A stretch of 27,948 nucleotides of DNA from Myxococcales bacterium UBA1660 (GCA_002320815.1 DCLA01000072.1:129637-157584), one strand, 5' to 3'; counted from the first letter of the stretch, positions 8,809 to 18,412 are shown. A program made the numbers and translations. Notes: generated from the letters alone by a model not told the origin.

Positions 8809-9318
8809 ATGGCCATTCGTCCGATCCTCCATTACCCCGACAAGCGCCTTCGCACCCCCGGTGAGCCGGTGGAGGAGTTCGGCGCCGAGCTCCAGCAGCT
8901 CGTCGAAGACATGGCCGAGACCATGTACGCCGCGCCCGGCGTGGGTCTCGCGGCTCCGCAGATCGGTGTGGCCCAGCGGGTCTTCATCATCGACGTGGCC
9001 ACCGACGACGACGAGCCCAGCGATCTCATGGTCTTCGTGAACCCGGAGATCCTCGAGAAGCAGGGCGAATGCCTCTTCGACGAGGGCTGCCTCTCCTTCC
9101 CCGGTGCCCGCGAAGAGATCGAGCGCGCCGAGTGGGTGAAGGTCCGCGCCCAGGATCAGTTCGGTGAGACCTTCGAGCTCGAGGCCGACGGCCTGCTGGC
9201 CATCGCCGTCCAGCACGAGAACGACCACCTCGACGGCAAGTTGATGATCGACCGCCTCGGGGTCCTCCGCCGGCGCCTCCTGCACCGCACGATGACCAAG
9301 CGCCAGCCGGCTGCTTAG
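8809..9318 (+). CDS. def: Peptide deformylase
   Basis: A 169-residue metal-dependent hydrolase that removes the formyl group from the N-terminal methionine of new proteins in the cytoplasm. All three family motifs are present. GVGLAAPQ at residues 44-51 is motif 1. EGCLS at 92-96 is motif 2, with Cys94 as metal ligand. QHENDH at 135-140 is motif 3, with His136 and His140 as ligands and Glu137 as catalytic base. Length is normal for bacterial type I enzymes. fmt follows after 89 bp, the usual def-fmt pairing that couples formylation and deformylation. The gap contains a 9-bp perfect hairpin (9324-9344) without a T-run. Confidence 0.97.
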   Translation: MAIRPILHYPDKRLRTPGEPVEEFGAELQQLVEDMAETMYAAPGVGLAAPQIGVAQRVFIIDVATDDDEPSDLMVFVNPEILEKQGECLFDEGCLSFPGAREEIERAEWVKVRAQDQFGETFELEADGLLAIAVQHENDHLDGKLMIDRLGVLRRRLLHRTMTKRQPAA

Positions 9319-9407
9319 TCTCCAGGGGTTGGCACCCAACCCCTCTCGCGTCGGCGAGCTCAGCGCCGCGTTTGCATGCGGGCGGGGAGGGAGTAGGTGT
9401 CTGACGC

Positions 9408-10349
9408 ATGCGCGCTGCGTTCTTCGGAAGCCCCGACTTCGCCGTCCCCTGTCTCGACGCCCTGACCGAGGTGGCCGAGGTGGTGGCGGTCTACTCCCAG
9501 CCGGACCGCCCCGCCGGGCGCGGGATGAAGCTCCGGCCGCCGGCGGTGAAGGTCCGCGCGCAGGAGCTCGGGCTGCCCGTCCATCAGCCGACCAAGCTCC
9601 GCAACGGCGAGGTCGCCGAGGCGCTGCGGGCGATGGAGCTCGACGTGGCCCTGGTGGTCGCTTACGGGCGCATCCTGCCCACCGCGATCCTCGAGGCGCC
9701 CCGCATGGGCTGCGTGAACGTGCACGCCTCGCTGCTGCCGCGCTGGCGCGGCGCGGGCCCCATCCAATGGGCCATCGCGAGCGGCGACGACCTGACCGGC
9801 GTGAGCCTGATGAAGCTCGACGAGGGGATGGACACCGGCCCCGTCTTCGCCAAGGACGGGCTGCCCATCGACCCCGACGAGACCACCGCCGACCTCGCGG
9901 TGCGGCTCTCGGCGCTGGGGGCCCGGATGGTGAAGCGCGACCTGCCCGCGTACGTCGCCGGCGAGCTGGAGCCCAAGGCTCAGGAGGGCGAGCCCATCCA
10001 CGCCCGGATGCTCACGAAGGAAGACGGCGCGTTGGACTTCACCGGGACCGCTCGCCGGGTCCACGACCGGGTGCGGGGCATGCATCCCTGGCCCGGCGCC
10101 TACGCCACCCTGGACGGTCAGCGCCTCAAGGTGCATCGCAGCCAGCTCCTCGAGGCGGAGGGCTCCCACGGGAAGCCGGGGCAGGTGCTCGGGCTGGGCG
10201 ACGAGGGCCTCCGGGTGGCCTGCGGGGAGGGCGTCGTGTCCCTCGCCGAGGTCCAGGAGGCCGGCCGGAAGCGCATGGACGCGGCGAGCTTCTTCGCCGG
10301 CCGCGGCACCCCGGAGCACATCGGCCCGGGCGAGGAGAGCGACCAGTGA
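9408..10349 (+). CDS. fmt: Methionyl-tRNA formyltransferase
   Basis: A 313-residue enzyme that transfers the formyl group from 10-formyl-tetrahydrofolate to initiator methionyl-tRNA. The N-terminal Rossmann-like domain begins with the characteristic phrase AAFFGSPDFAVPCLDAL. The catalytic segment VNVHASLLPRWRGAGPIQWA at about 102-121 supplies the conserved Asn-His pair and the SLLPRWRG loop, and a MDTGPVF segment supplies the conserved Asp. The C-terminal OB-like domain with RVHDRVRGMHPWPGAYA binds tRNA. ATG 9408 is fixed by the conserved N-terminus. The stop codon overlaps the GTG start of the adenosyltransferase gene, so those two are translationally coupled. Confidence 0.96.
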   Translation: MRAAFFGSPDFAVPCLDALTEVAEVVAVYSQPDRPAGRGMKLRPPAVKVRAQELGLPVHQPTKLRNGEVAEALRAMELDVALVVAYGRILPTAILEAPRMGCVNVHASLLPRWRGAGPIQWAIASGDDLTGVSLMKLDEGMDTGPVFAKDGLPIDPDETTADLAVRLSALGARMVKRDLPAYVAGELEPKAQEGEPIHARMLTKEDGALDFTGTARRVHDRVRGMHPWPGAYATLDGQRLKVHRSQLLEAEGSHGKPGQVLGLGDEGLRVACGEGVVSLAEVQEAGRKRMDAASFFAGRGTPEHIGPGEESDQ

Positions 10350-10891
10350 AGATCTATACGAAGACCGGCGACGCCGGGGACACCGGCCTCTTCGGCGGCG
10401 CGCGGGTCTCCAAGGCGGACCCCCGGGTCGAGGCCTACGGCGACGTCGACGAGGTGAACTCCCATCTCGGCGTGGCCCGGGCCCATGGGCTCGGTGAGGA
10501 CATGGACGAGCTGCTGGCCTTCATCCAGGCCAAGCTCTTCGACGTCGGCGCCGAGCTGGCGAGCGCGCCGGGCTCCAAGGCCAGCGCGCTGCCCCGGGTG
10601 AGCGAAGACGACGTGGTCCGCCTCGAGCGCGCCATCGACACCTTCGAGGAAGAGCTCGAGCCGCTGAAGACCTTCATCTTGCCCGGCGGCAGCCCGGGGG
10701 CGGCCGCGCTCCACGTGGGTCGGACCACCGCGCGGCGCGCCGAGCGGCGGGTGGTCGCGCTGGCCAGTCAGACCTCCGTTCGCCCGGAGATCGTCCGCTT
10801 CCTGAACCGCCTCAGCGATCTGCTCTTCACCGCGGCCCGTGTGCAGAACCACCGTATGGGGGTAGCCGACGTCCCCTGGAAGCCCAGCTGA
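10346..10891 (+). CDS. Cob(I)alamin adenosyltransferase, PduO type
   Basis: A 181-residue enzyme of the PduO/MMAB family, which attaches the adenosyl group of ATP to reduced cobalamin to make coenzyme B12. The N-terminal ATP-binding stretch is KIYTKTGDAGDTGLFGG at residues 2-18. VEAYGDVDEVNSHLG follows at about 28-42. The C-terminal helix carries the RRAERRV and FLNRLSDLLFTAAR motifs typical of the trimeric enzyme. The start is GTG at 10346, overlapping the fmt stop by four bases. An adenosyltransferase in the same operon as fmt is not functionally obvious; co-transcription is probably incidental. It implies the host uses adenosylcobalamin. Confidence 0.92.
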   Translation: MKIYTKTGDAGDTGLFGGARVSKADPRVEAYGDVDEVNSHLGVARAHGLGEDMDELLAFIQAKLFDVGAELASAPGSKASALPRVSEDDVVRLERAIDTFEEELEPLKTFILPGGSPGAAALHVGRTTARRAERRVVALASQTSVRPEIVRFLNRLSDLLFTAARVQNHRMGVADVPWKPS

Positions 10892-10915
10892 GTTACGCCG
10901 AGGGCGCCGGTCGCG

Positions 10916-10945
10916 TTGGCGGGGTCTCGGGCCGAATGCTATTCT
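10916..10945 (+). promoter_or_regulatory. Sigma-70-type promoter of 6S RNA
   Basis: TTGGCG at 10916-10921 and TATTCT at 10940-10945 are separated by 18 bp, a good match to the housekeeping consensus in a very GC-rich background. Transcription would begin near 10952, at the expected 5' end of the 6S RNA. Confidence 0.6.
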
Positions 10946-10951
10946 CTCCCC

Positions 10952-11147
10952 ATGTCCCTCTGTAGGTTCCGTGAGGAGGAGTAATGAATCCCTGACCAGG
11001 TCGAACAGGGGGTTCAACCGCCCGTGGTGTGCAGGACCGGCAACGTTCACCGGGAAGCCTTAAGCGGGTTGGCACCGACTCCCACCTACTGAACAAGTAG
11101 GGGTTCGACTCCGCAATGACCCCACGTTCCGAACGGTACGGACGCAG
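10952..11147 (+). ncRNA. ssrS: 6S RNA
   Basis: No protein fits this stretch, and it carries the hallmarks of 6S RNA, which binds housekeeping RNA polymerase by mimicking an open promoter and so adjusts transcription in stationary phase. The strongly conserved block GAAGCCTTAA is at 11054-11063. It is followed by a small hairpin CCTAC-TGAACAA-GTAGG (about 11084-11100) that has a counterpart at the same relative place in the enterobacterial molecule. The two ends, around 10965-10990 and 11105-11135, can pair to form the long closing stem. A promoter lies just upstream and a strong terminator just downstream, giving a transcript of about 196 bases, a normal size. Both ends are estimated from these signals. 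A tmRNA or SRP RNA was considered but lacks its signature sequences. Confidence 0.82.
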
Positions 11148-11180
11148 AAAGGCCAGCCCTCCCGGGCTGGCCTTTCGATT
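11148..11180 (+). terminator. Rho-independent terminator of 6S RNA
   Basis: A perfect 12-bp stem (11148-11159 with 11164-11175) closes a TCCC loop. The stem ends in AAA/TTT, and a few more T residues follow. Because the stem carries A's on one side and T's on the other, it can work in both directions, and it also lies just past the end of the convergent gene that stops at 11210. Confidence 0.85.
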
Positions 11181-11209
11181 TCCGTCGGGCCCCTCCCGGG
11201 GCGCGGCGG

Positions 11210-12910
11210 CTACTTGACCGGCGTGGCCTTCAGGGCGGCCTTGCCGTTCTTCTCGTAGACGGTGAAGCGGACGTCGCTGACGCCGTGCTTCTGCACGATG
11301 GCGGCCTTGTTCTTCCGCAGCGTGCCCGAGAACTTCACGAAGGTGAGGCCGGCGGTGGCTTCCCCGCACTGGCGCTTCATCTCGATGAACTGCTCGTAGA
11401 CCTCGCGGAAGTGCCGCTGCTCGTCGTCCTGCTCGGCCGCAGCCGCCAGGAGCTCCTCGGGGACCTGGGCCACCATGGTGGCGCCGTCGTCGTCGTCGTC
11501 GTCGTCGAAGGGATCGGGATCCGGGGCCGACGGAGGCGGCGGCGCGGGGGGCGGCGGTTTGGCCGCGCTCGGCGTCGGCGCGGGGGCCGGCGGTGCGGGC
11601 CGCGGCGCCGGAGTCGGGGGCTTGACCGGAGGTCCCGGCGGGTTCGCCGCGGGAGGCGCCGGCGGATCGAAGCTGGGGGCCTCGGCGGCGCCGTCGTCCT
11701 CGGCGAAGCCGAAGTAGCCGCCCCCGGAGCCCGAGCCACCGCTGGGCCCGAGGATCTCGTCCAGGTCGGCCGCCTTCTTGGTCCCCGGGCTGGCGCCAGT
11801 GCCGGCGACCCGCTCGAGGCCTTCGTTCAGGTTGGCGGCGATGCGCCGCATGGCGCCCCGCATCTGACCTTCGTCGACCCGCTGGAGCTGGCCCTTGGCG
11901 AGCTGCTCCACCTGGGCGGCGAGGCGGTTCCGCGGGCGGTCGCGCTCGAGCCAGAGGAAGAGCACGCCGAGCAGACCGAGGAGGAGCGGGAGCCCGACCA
12001 CGATGGGCCAGAAGACCTTGCCCATGACGTCGTCGGGGGTCTTCTGGAAGAGCTGCATCGGCGAGCCGATGAGCGCGTAGGGCCGGGCGATGACGTAGCC
12101 CACCTGGGAGAAGCGCGCGGAACCCCGGACCAGCGAGTAGATGCCGCGGCTGTTGGCGTCGAGGTCGATGGGGTTGGTCTTGCCGTCCTCGTCCATCTGC
12201 TCGAGGGCCTCGGCGGCCTTGGCCTCCATGAGCTGGTTGCCCGGGGCACCGGAGACGCTGGCCGCGTGGCCGGCGAGGAGCCGCTCGCGCATGAAGAAGC
12301 CCAGGCTCGCGCCGGGGATTCGGCTGGAGAGGCGCTGCGCCAGGGTGCTGTCGACCTCGACGCAGTGGACGATGGCGCCGACATAGCGGCCCTGGTCGAT
12401 CACCGGGCGGGCGGCGACGCGGTAGAGGGCGTCGTTGTAGACCCAGAAGTCGTCGGTGGTGTAGCCGTCGAGGGCCCGGCGAACGACCGGGAACTCGGCG
12501 AGGCCGGCGCCGGCCGGCGGGGTGGAACCCCCGAGCTGGCTGACGATGGCGCCCTCGTCGTCGACGGCGAAGAGGAGCTGGGCCGCGGACTCCTCGAGCT
12601 GCTGGTTCAGCCGCGCGAGGGTGGTGCCCAGGCTGTCCCGGACGTCGTCGTCCAGGGGCCGGCCGCGACGGGTGGTCGCCTGCCGGAGCGCGTTGCGCAC
12701 GTCGCCGTGAGCGGCCATCGGCGCGATGCCGTCCAGCCGCTCCCGGGCGTCGTAGCGGAGCCAGAGCTCGAGCTCGGCCCGGTCTCGACGCAGCTGCTCC
12801 TCCACGCGGAGGGAGCTCTGCTGGTCGACCGAAGCCTGGGCGACGTAGGCCGCCGCGATGCCGACGCCCGCGAGGGCGGCGATCAGGAAATACCAGAAGC
12901 GAGAAAGCAC
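11210..12910 (-). CDS. Membrane sensor-like protein with MXAN_5187-type C-terminal domain
   Basis: A 566-residue protein. Membrane helix 1 is at about 5-24, followed by an extracytoplasmic region (25-300) that looks like a double-Cache/PAS-like sensor: AAQLLFAVDDEGAIVSQLGG, then RVAARPVIDQGRYVGAIVHCVE. Membrane helix 2 is at about 303-325. A HAMP-like segment follows (LERDRPRNRLAAQVEQLAKGQLQRV), then a long Pro/Ala-rich linker with a run of eight aspartates. The final ~70 residues (FREVYEQFIEMKRQ... to KAALKATPVK) match my memory of the Myxococcus MXAN_5187 C-terminal domain, of unknown biochemical role. There is no kinase, cyclase or methyl-accepting domain, so the output is unknown. Its 3' end faces the 6S RNA terminator. 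Confidence 0.65.
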   Translation of the reverse strand: MLSRFWYFLIAALAGVGIAAAYVAQASVDQQSSLRVEEQLRRDRAELELWLRYDARERLDGIAPMAAHGDVRNALRQATTRRGRPLDDDVRDSLGTTLARLNQQLEESAAQLLFAVDDEGAIVSQLGGSTPPAGAGLAEFPVVRRALDGYTTDDFWVYNDALYRVAARPVIDQGRYVGAIVHCVEVDSTLAQRLSSRIPGASLGFFMRERLLAGHAASVSGAPGNQLMEAKAAEALEQMDEDGKTNPIDLDANSRGIYSLVRGSARFSQVGYVIARPYALIGSPMQLFQKTPDDVMGKVFWPIVVGLPLLLGLLGVLFLWLERDRPRNRLAAQVEQLAKGQLQRVDEGQMRGAMRRIAANLNEGLERVAGTGASPGTKKAADLDEILGPSGGSGSGGGYFGFAEDDGAAEAPSFDPPAPPAANPPGPPVKPPTPAPRPAPPAPAPTPSAAKPPPPAPPPPSAPDPDPFDDDDDDDGATMVAQVPEELLAAAAEQDDEQRHFREVYEQFIEMKRQCGEATAGLTFVKFSGTLRKNKAAIVQKHGVSDVRFTVYEKNGKAALKATPVK

Positions 12911-12926
12911 TTGAGCTCGTCTCCGT

Positions 12927-13628
12927 TCACTCGAGGGTGAGGGGGTCGACGGTGAGCGGGCCGTCGCCGACGGTGACCGCCTGGGTGGTCACCTCTTCGC
13001 CGTCCCGATAGACCTTCAGGGTGTACTCGCCGGCGGGGACGCTCTCGAAGGCGTACTTGCCGTCTTCCTCGATCGTCGCGCAGGCGACGAGGTCGTCGAC
13101 GCCGACGACCCAGCCGTGGATGTGGCCGTAGAGCCGGTCGGTGATCTCGTGGGGACCGCCGCTGGGCACGGTGACCTGCCGGGCGTTGCCGGGCGCGGTG
13201 GCCAGGGGCGCGAAGCCCTCGATGCCCTCCGACTGGAGTTCGTGGGTGCAGCCGTCGCGGTTCTCGATGCGCAGGCCGGCGCCGCCCTTGGTCACGATGG
13301 TCCGCGGCTGCAGGTCCCCGCCGGTGATCCGGTAGTTGCAACCGATCGGCGTGGCGCCGCCCGAGCCCGTGAGCACGACCGCGAGCTCCCGGGCGGGGCT
13401 CCACTTGCGCTCCTTGGGCTCCAGGAAGCCGTTCCAGGCGTTCCAGTAGTACGGCGGCGGTCCCTCGGGCTCGGGGAGGGCCCGCTCGCCGAGCCGGAGC
13501 TCGCCGCGGACCGGCCCGGCCATCGCGTGACTCGCCAGGAGGCTGCCGCCTCCGATGGCCGAGGCCACGAGGACCAAGAGGAATGCTCGGGGCGCGCGGA
13601 ACGAGCCGCGCGGCGCATCAGATTTCAT
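12927..13628 (-). CDS. Secreted cupredoxin-like protein with carboxypeptidase-regulatory-like domain
   Basis: A 233-residue exported protein. Residues 1-38 form a signal peptide (basic start, hydrophobic core, cut near HAMAG). The middle (about 80-165) has a beta-rich cupredoxin-like pattern, including LRIENRDGCTHELQS, where Asn/Asp-Cys-His resembles the region around a copper ligand. I cannot assign a full ligand set, so metal binding is uncertain. The C-terminus (CATIEEDGKYAFESVPAGEYTLKVYRDGEEV) is typical of a carboxypeptidase-regulatory-like or transthyretin-like beta-sandwich. It lies 16 bp upstream of the sensor-like gene on the same strand, so the two are probably co-transcribed and may work together in the envelope. 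Confidence 0.6.
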   Translation of the reverse strand: MKSDAPRGSFRAPRAFLLVLVASAIGGGSLLASHAMAGPVRGELRLGERALPEPEGPPPYYWNAWNGFLEPKERKWSPARELAVVLTGSGGATPIGCNYRITGGDLQPRTIVTKGGAGLRIENRDGCTHELQSEGIEGFAPLATAPGNARQVTVPSGGPHEITDRLYGHIHGWVVGVDDLVACATIEEDGKYAFESVPAGEYTLKVYRDGEEVTTQAVTVGDGPLTVDPLTLE

Positions 13629-13878
13629 CGACTGCCCACTGTCCCATGGTTTCGATCGGCACGATCGGGAACGGCCGGGGCCCCCACCGGACCCGCATCG
13701 ACCGGGAGCGATGGTACGAAATGGCGGCCGTCGGGGTCAACGAGCCCGTGGGTCCGCCGGGCCGCGAGCCCCGATGGGGTGGGGCGTCGTGGGCGGGTGT
13801 GTGCCGGTCTCGGGTGGACGCCGCGGCTCGCCGGGACCCGCCGTGCGCGGGCCTTGCGCGGCGCCGGACCGGAGCGGT
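13629..13878. other. Intergenic region, no feature seen
   Basis: About 250 bp between two minus-strand genes. It must hold the promoter of the cupredoxin-like gene. The open frames crossing it read as out-of-frame GC-rich sequence, and I see no hairpin with a T-run or RNA gene. Confidence 0.4.
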
Positions 13879-14910
13879 TCAGACGGGCGGCGGGGCGTAG
13901 TAGTCGACGACCTCGATGGGCTCGGCGAGCTTCACCTGGACCGTCCGGTGGCTCCCCGCGGCGTCGCCGCCGATCTCCATGGCGACCGGCTCGTCGAACG
14001 AGACCTCCATGTGCTCGACGAGGAAGTCGTGGAGCCGGTCGTCCCGGTAGTCGCCGCGCCAGATGGAGCGGATGTTCCAGGCGACGTCGAGGCTGCCCAC
14101 GTCGACGATGCGGAGGTTGAAGCGGTCCTCGCGATCCTCCGCGAAGGGGAAGATGCGCGCGCCGAAGCCCCAGTACACGACGGTGGAGAACCACACGCCC
14201 CGGTACGGGCCGCGGTAGAGGATCTCGCCCTTCTCGACGGGCGGACCCACCGGCTGCCCGTCGACGCCGAGGCGCACGGCGGGCTCGCCCATGTTCCGGA
14301 TGGTGACCCGGCCGTGGGGCTGCAGGAGCACCTTGGGGAGCGTGCGGCCGGTGATGGCCACGAAGTAGGCGAGGCCGCCGGTGCCCACGTCCTTGAGGAT
14401 GGGCAGCTTCCGGAAGGCATCCTTGGTGGCGTTGAAGTGGCTCAGCGCCAGCGCGTCGACCCCGAAACCGGCGAAGGGCGCCAGGGTCCCCTCGACGTCC
14501 AGGAGCCGGAGCTGGCGGCTGCCGCCCTTCTGGCGCACTCGGGCCAGATCGGCGACCACGCCGCGGCCCTTGTAGTCGGCGGCGCCGAGCACCCAGGCCA
14601 GCGCGTTGCCGGTGCCCAGCTTGAGCAGCCCGAAGCGCGGCGGGTCCTTCTCTCGACGCTTCGCCTCCGCGGTGATCCAGGTGACCATCTGGGTGAAGGT
14701 CCCGTCGCCGCCGCCGGTGAGGACCGTGGGATAGCCGCGGTCGACGATGCGTCGCGCGATCTCCTGGCCCTCTTCCATGCTGCGGGAGACGAAGAGGTCA
14801 CCGCTCTGGACGATCTGGTCGAGCATCTCGACCAGGTCCTCCGTCACACGTTTGGCGTTGCCGTTGACGACGACGGCGACGCGATCGAGCTCCGCGGGGT
14901 GTTCGCTCAT
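13879..14910 (-). CDS. Diacylglycerol/lipid kinase catalytic-domain protein
   Basis: A 343-residue protein of the DAGK/NAD-kinase superfamily. The opening VAVVVNGNAKRV (residues 11-22) matches the nucleotide-binding start of bacterial YegS/DgkB-like kinases. GGGDGT at 66-71 is the invariant phosphate-binding motif, and GTGNALAW a little later is the equivalent of the family's GTxND/N motif. It would phosphorylate a lipid such as diacylglycerol or a sphingoid/phosphatidylglycerol-type substrate; the precise lipid is not readable. The chosen ATG at 14910 overlaps the upstream gene's stop as ATGA. The frame is open further upstream, but only over the neighbouring gene. Confidence 0.85.
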   Translation of the reverse strand: MSEHPAELDRVAVVVNGNAKRVTEDLVEMLDQIVQSGDLFVSRSMEEGQEIARRIVDRGYPTVLTGGGDGTFTQMVTWITAEAKRREKDPPRFGLLKLGTGNALAWVLGAADYKGRGVVADLARVRQKGGSRQLRLLDVEGTLAPFAGFGVDALALSHFNATKDAFRKLPILKDVGTGGLAYFVAITGRTLPKVLLQPHGRVTIRNMGEPAVRLGVDGQPVGPPVEKGEILYRGPYRGVWFSTVVYWGFGARIFPFAEDREDRFNLRIVDVGSLDVAWNIRSIWRGDYRDDRLHDFLVEHMEVSFDEPVAMEIGGDAAGSHRTVQVKLAEPIEVVDYYAPPPV

Positions 14911-15206
14911 GCGGACGGAGTATCCGCCAACACGTCGTCGATGCAGCCCGCGAGGTGCAGATCCTTCTTCGTCAGCCCCCCGACGTCGTGGGTCGACAGC
15001 ACGATGTGCAGGCTGTCGTAGACCCACGTGAGCTCAGGGTGGTGGTTGGCCCCGATGGCCAGGTCGGCGATACGCCCGATGGCCCGGACCGCGTCCCGGT
15101 CGGAGGCGGCCTTGAAGTCGCGGACGATGGAGTCGCCCTCGCGGCTCCAGTCCTCCGCGCCCTTCAGGAACGCGGCGATGGCGTCGTCGTCGACCTTCTT
15201 CGCCAT
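14907..15206 (-). CDS. Pterin-4a-carbinolamine dehydratase
   Basis: A 99-residue protein with the full family signature. ANHHPELTWVYDSLHIVLSTHD spans about residues 53-74, with the catalytic histidines His55, His56 and His73, followed by GGLTKKDLHLA. The enzyme dehydrates the 4a-hydroxy-pterin made by aromatic amino acid hydroxylases and so recycles tetrahydrobiopterin, or acts in molybdopterin-related or general pterin repair. It starts at ATG 15206, sharing one base with the fabH stop (TGATG), and ends in an ATGA overlap with the lipid kinase. No aromatic amino acid hydroxylase gene is visible nearby, so its partner is unknown. Confidence 0.92.
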   Translation of the reverse strand: MAKKVDDDAIAAFLKGAEDWSREGDSIVRDFKAASDRDAVRAIGRIADLAIGANHHPELTWVYDSLHIVLSTHDVGGLTKKDLHLAGCIDDVLADTPSA

Positions 15207-16204
15207 CAGAGCCGGACCAGGCTGGCGCCCCAGGTGAACCCGGAGCCGAAGGCCGCCATCAGGATCAGGTCGCCCTTCTTGGCGCGGCCCTCCTGCATCG
15301 CCTCGCTGAGCGCGAGGGGGATGGAGGCGGCCGTGGTGTTCCCGTACTTGTGGATGTTGTGCACGACCTTCTCGGTCGGCAGCTCCAGCTTCTGGGCCAC
15401 GAACTCGTTGATGCGGCGGTTGGCCTGGTGGGGCACCAGGAGATCGATGTCGGCCACGCCCACGCCGTTGCGCTCGAGGACCGAGCGAGCGACCTCGGGC
15501 ATCTTGCTGGTGGCCCAGCGGAAGACCTGCTTGCCGTTCATCGCCGGCCACACCTTGCGCTGGTCGATCATCTCGTGGGTGATGCGCGGGATGTACTTGC
15601 TCGCCGGCGCCTCGATCCAGAGTTCCTTGGCGCCGCTTCCGTCGGCGTGGACCTCCACGTCCATCACGCCGCGGCCCTCTTCCTCGGTCGGCCCGAGGAT
15701 GGCGCAGGCGGCGCCGTCACCGAAGAGCACCGCCACGTCGCGGCCTTCGTCGCTCAGATCGATGCCGGTCGAGTGGACCTCGCCGCCGACCAGCGCCACG
15801 CGCTCGTACATACCGCAGCGGATCCAGGCGTCGGCGATCTGCAGGCCGTAGAGGAACCCGCTGCACTGGTTTCGGATGTCCAGGGCGGGAACCCCGGGGA
15901 GCCCGAGGTAGTCGCCGAGGAAGCAGCCACTTCCGGGGAACTCGTGGTCCGGCGAGAGGGTGGCGAAGATGATCGCGTCGATCTCCGACACCTCGATGCC
16001 CGCCTTCTCGCAGGCCATCTTCACCGCCGGGACCGCGAGGTCGGCCGGGCCGATGCCCTCCTCCTCGATGAAGCGACGCTCCTTGATGCCGGTGCGCTGC
16101 TGGATCCACTCGTCGCTGGTGTCGAACATCTTCGCCAGGTCGTCGTTCGTCACGACCTTGGACGGCACGTAGTGGCCGACTCCGAGAATGGCGGTGCGGG
16201 TCAT
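15206..16204 (-). CDS. fabH: 3-oxoacyl-ACP synthase III
   Basis: A 332-residue ketoacyl-ACP synthase III, which condenses an acyl-CoA starter with malonyl-ACP to begin fatty acid synthesis. The full catalytic triad is present: Cys114 in IRNQCSGFLYG, His259 in VPHQANRR and Asn289 in KYGNTTAAS. The N-terminus carries the standard TSDEWIQQRTGI segment. ATG 16204 has a strong ribosome binding site (GGAGGAG just upstream on the minus strand). It is not in a fab cluster here; it heads an operon with a pterin dehydratase and a lipid kinase. A specialised starter role in lipid or polyketide synthesis is therefore possible, though the housekeeping function is equally likely. Confidence 0.93.
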   Translation of the reverse strand: MTRTAILGVGHYVPSKVVTNDDLAKMFDTSDEWIQQRTGIKERRFIEEEGIGPADLAVPAVKMACEKAGIEVSEIDAIIFATLSPDHEFPGSGCFLGDYLGLPGVPALDIRNQCSGFLYGLQIADAWIRCGMYERVALVGGEVHSTGIDLSDEGRDVAVLFGDGAACAILGPTEEEGRGVMDVEVHADGSGAKELWIEAPASKYIPRITHEMIDQRKVWPAMNGKQVFRWATSKMPEVARSVLERNGVGVADIDLLVPHQANRRINEFVAQKLELPTEKVVHNIHKYGNTTAASIPLALSEAMQEGRAKKGDLILMAAFGSGFTWGASLVRL

Positions 16205-16206
16205 CT

Positions 16207-16214
16207 CTCCTCCA
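16207..16214 (-). promoter_or_regulatory. Ribosome binding site of fabH
   Basis: On the minus strand a GGAGGAG sequence sits two to three bases before ATG 16204. It supports this start and predicts strong translation of the overlapping three-gene operon. Confidence 0.6.
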
Positions 16215-16402
16215 GAAATCCTTTCGGCCCCGAAGGGCAGGCGGCGAGCCTAGCCGTGGCCCGATGAGGGCACAAGCCGTGCGCCGCGCAGCGTGCGAAG
16301 GCACAGACTTGCCGCAATGCGTCATGAAATGGGGACGTCTGCGACCTTCACCGGTGCCCCCGGTGGACGCGATCCAGGGGATGCGCACCGTGGCGACCGG
16401 TG

Positions 16403-17839
<1,437 letters not shown>

Positions 17840-17851
17840 GATTCCCCGAGG

Positions 17852-18193
17852 TCATGAGTCCGCCGGTCCTGGCGTGCAGCCGAGTTCGAGCAACAACCGG
17901 TCCGCCTCGTCCCTGCTGGGACGCGCGTCCTTCGACATGCGTCGCTCTTTCTGCTCGGCGAGCCCATCGAGGTACGCGAGGATCGAGTCGCGGCGCACGA
18001 GGCGGAGCTTCCCGACGGAGGTCACCGGGGGCGCGCCTGGCCGGCGAAGCAACTCGAGGAACGCTCGCTTGGATAGTCCCAGCAGGTCGCAGTTCCTCTG
18101 CGAGTAGTACTCGGGCCGGGGGGCCATCGGGAGGGAGTCGCGCGGGACGACGACTCTCACCTCGAACCCATCGGACTCGAGCGGCTCGCTCAT
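17852..18193 (-). CDS. Excisionase-like helix-turn-helix DNA-binding protein
   Basis: A 113-residue protein next to the integrase and on the same strand. Residues 28-78 (YYSQRNCDLLGLSKRAFLELLRRP then VGKLRLVRRDSILAYL) have the winged-helix MerR/Xis 'excisionase family' pattern: a first helix, the turn, and the 'RxxxVRRxSILAYL' wing often seen in such proteins. It would bind att sites or regulate integrase expression and favour excision. The start at ATG 18193 overlaps a short upstream frame (ATGA). Confidence 0.7.
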   Translation of the reverse strand: MSEPLESDGFEVRVVVPRDSLPMAPRPEYYSQRNCDLLGLSKRAFLELLRRPGAPPVTSVGKLRLVRRDSILAYLDGLAEQKERRMSKDARPSRDEADRLLLELGCTPGPADS

Positions 18194-18228
18194 CGAACAC
18201 TGTCAAGATCCCAAGTCTGAATGCCCAT
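18190..18228 (-). CDS. Possible 12-residue leader peptide before the excisionase-like gene
   Basis: A tiny reading frame MGIQTWDLDSVR ends in a TGA that overlaps the ATG of the excisionase-like gene (ATGA). A GGAAG sequence sits roughly 9-13 bases before its ATG. It could couple translation of the downstream gene. It could equally be chance, since nothing else supports it. Confidence 0.25.
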   Translation of the reverse strand: MGIQTWDLDSVR

Positions 18229-18412
18229 GGCGATCTGTCTTCCTTTCGGTCGGGCCCCCAGTGGCCCGGAACAGATCGCCGGAGGGTGAGCACGTCTTCG
18301 AAGTGCGCGCTCACCGACCCGGCCTGGGGGTCGTTGGTGTCGGTGTAGATTGAGGGGTGCGGCGGACGGGCCGGAGGAAGCGCACGGCCTCGTTTGCACC
18401 GAGGATGCCGAC

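Noticed and set aside
9324..9344. Perfect 9-bp hairpin between def and fmt
   Set aside because: No T-run follows, so a terminator is not supported, and def and fmt are normally expressed together.
18201..18206. Perfect minus-strand TTGACA upstream of the excisionase-like gene
   Set aside because: No -10-like sequence is found 16-18 bases downstream, so a promoter there is not supported.
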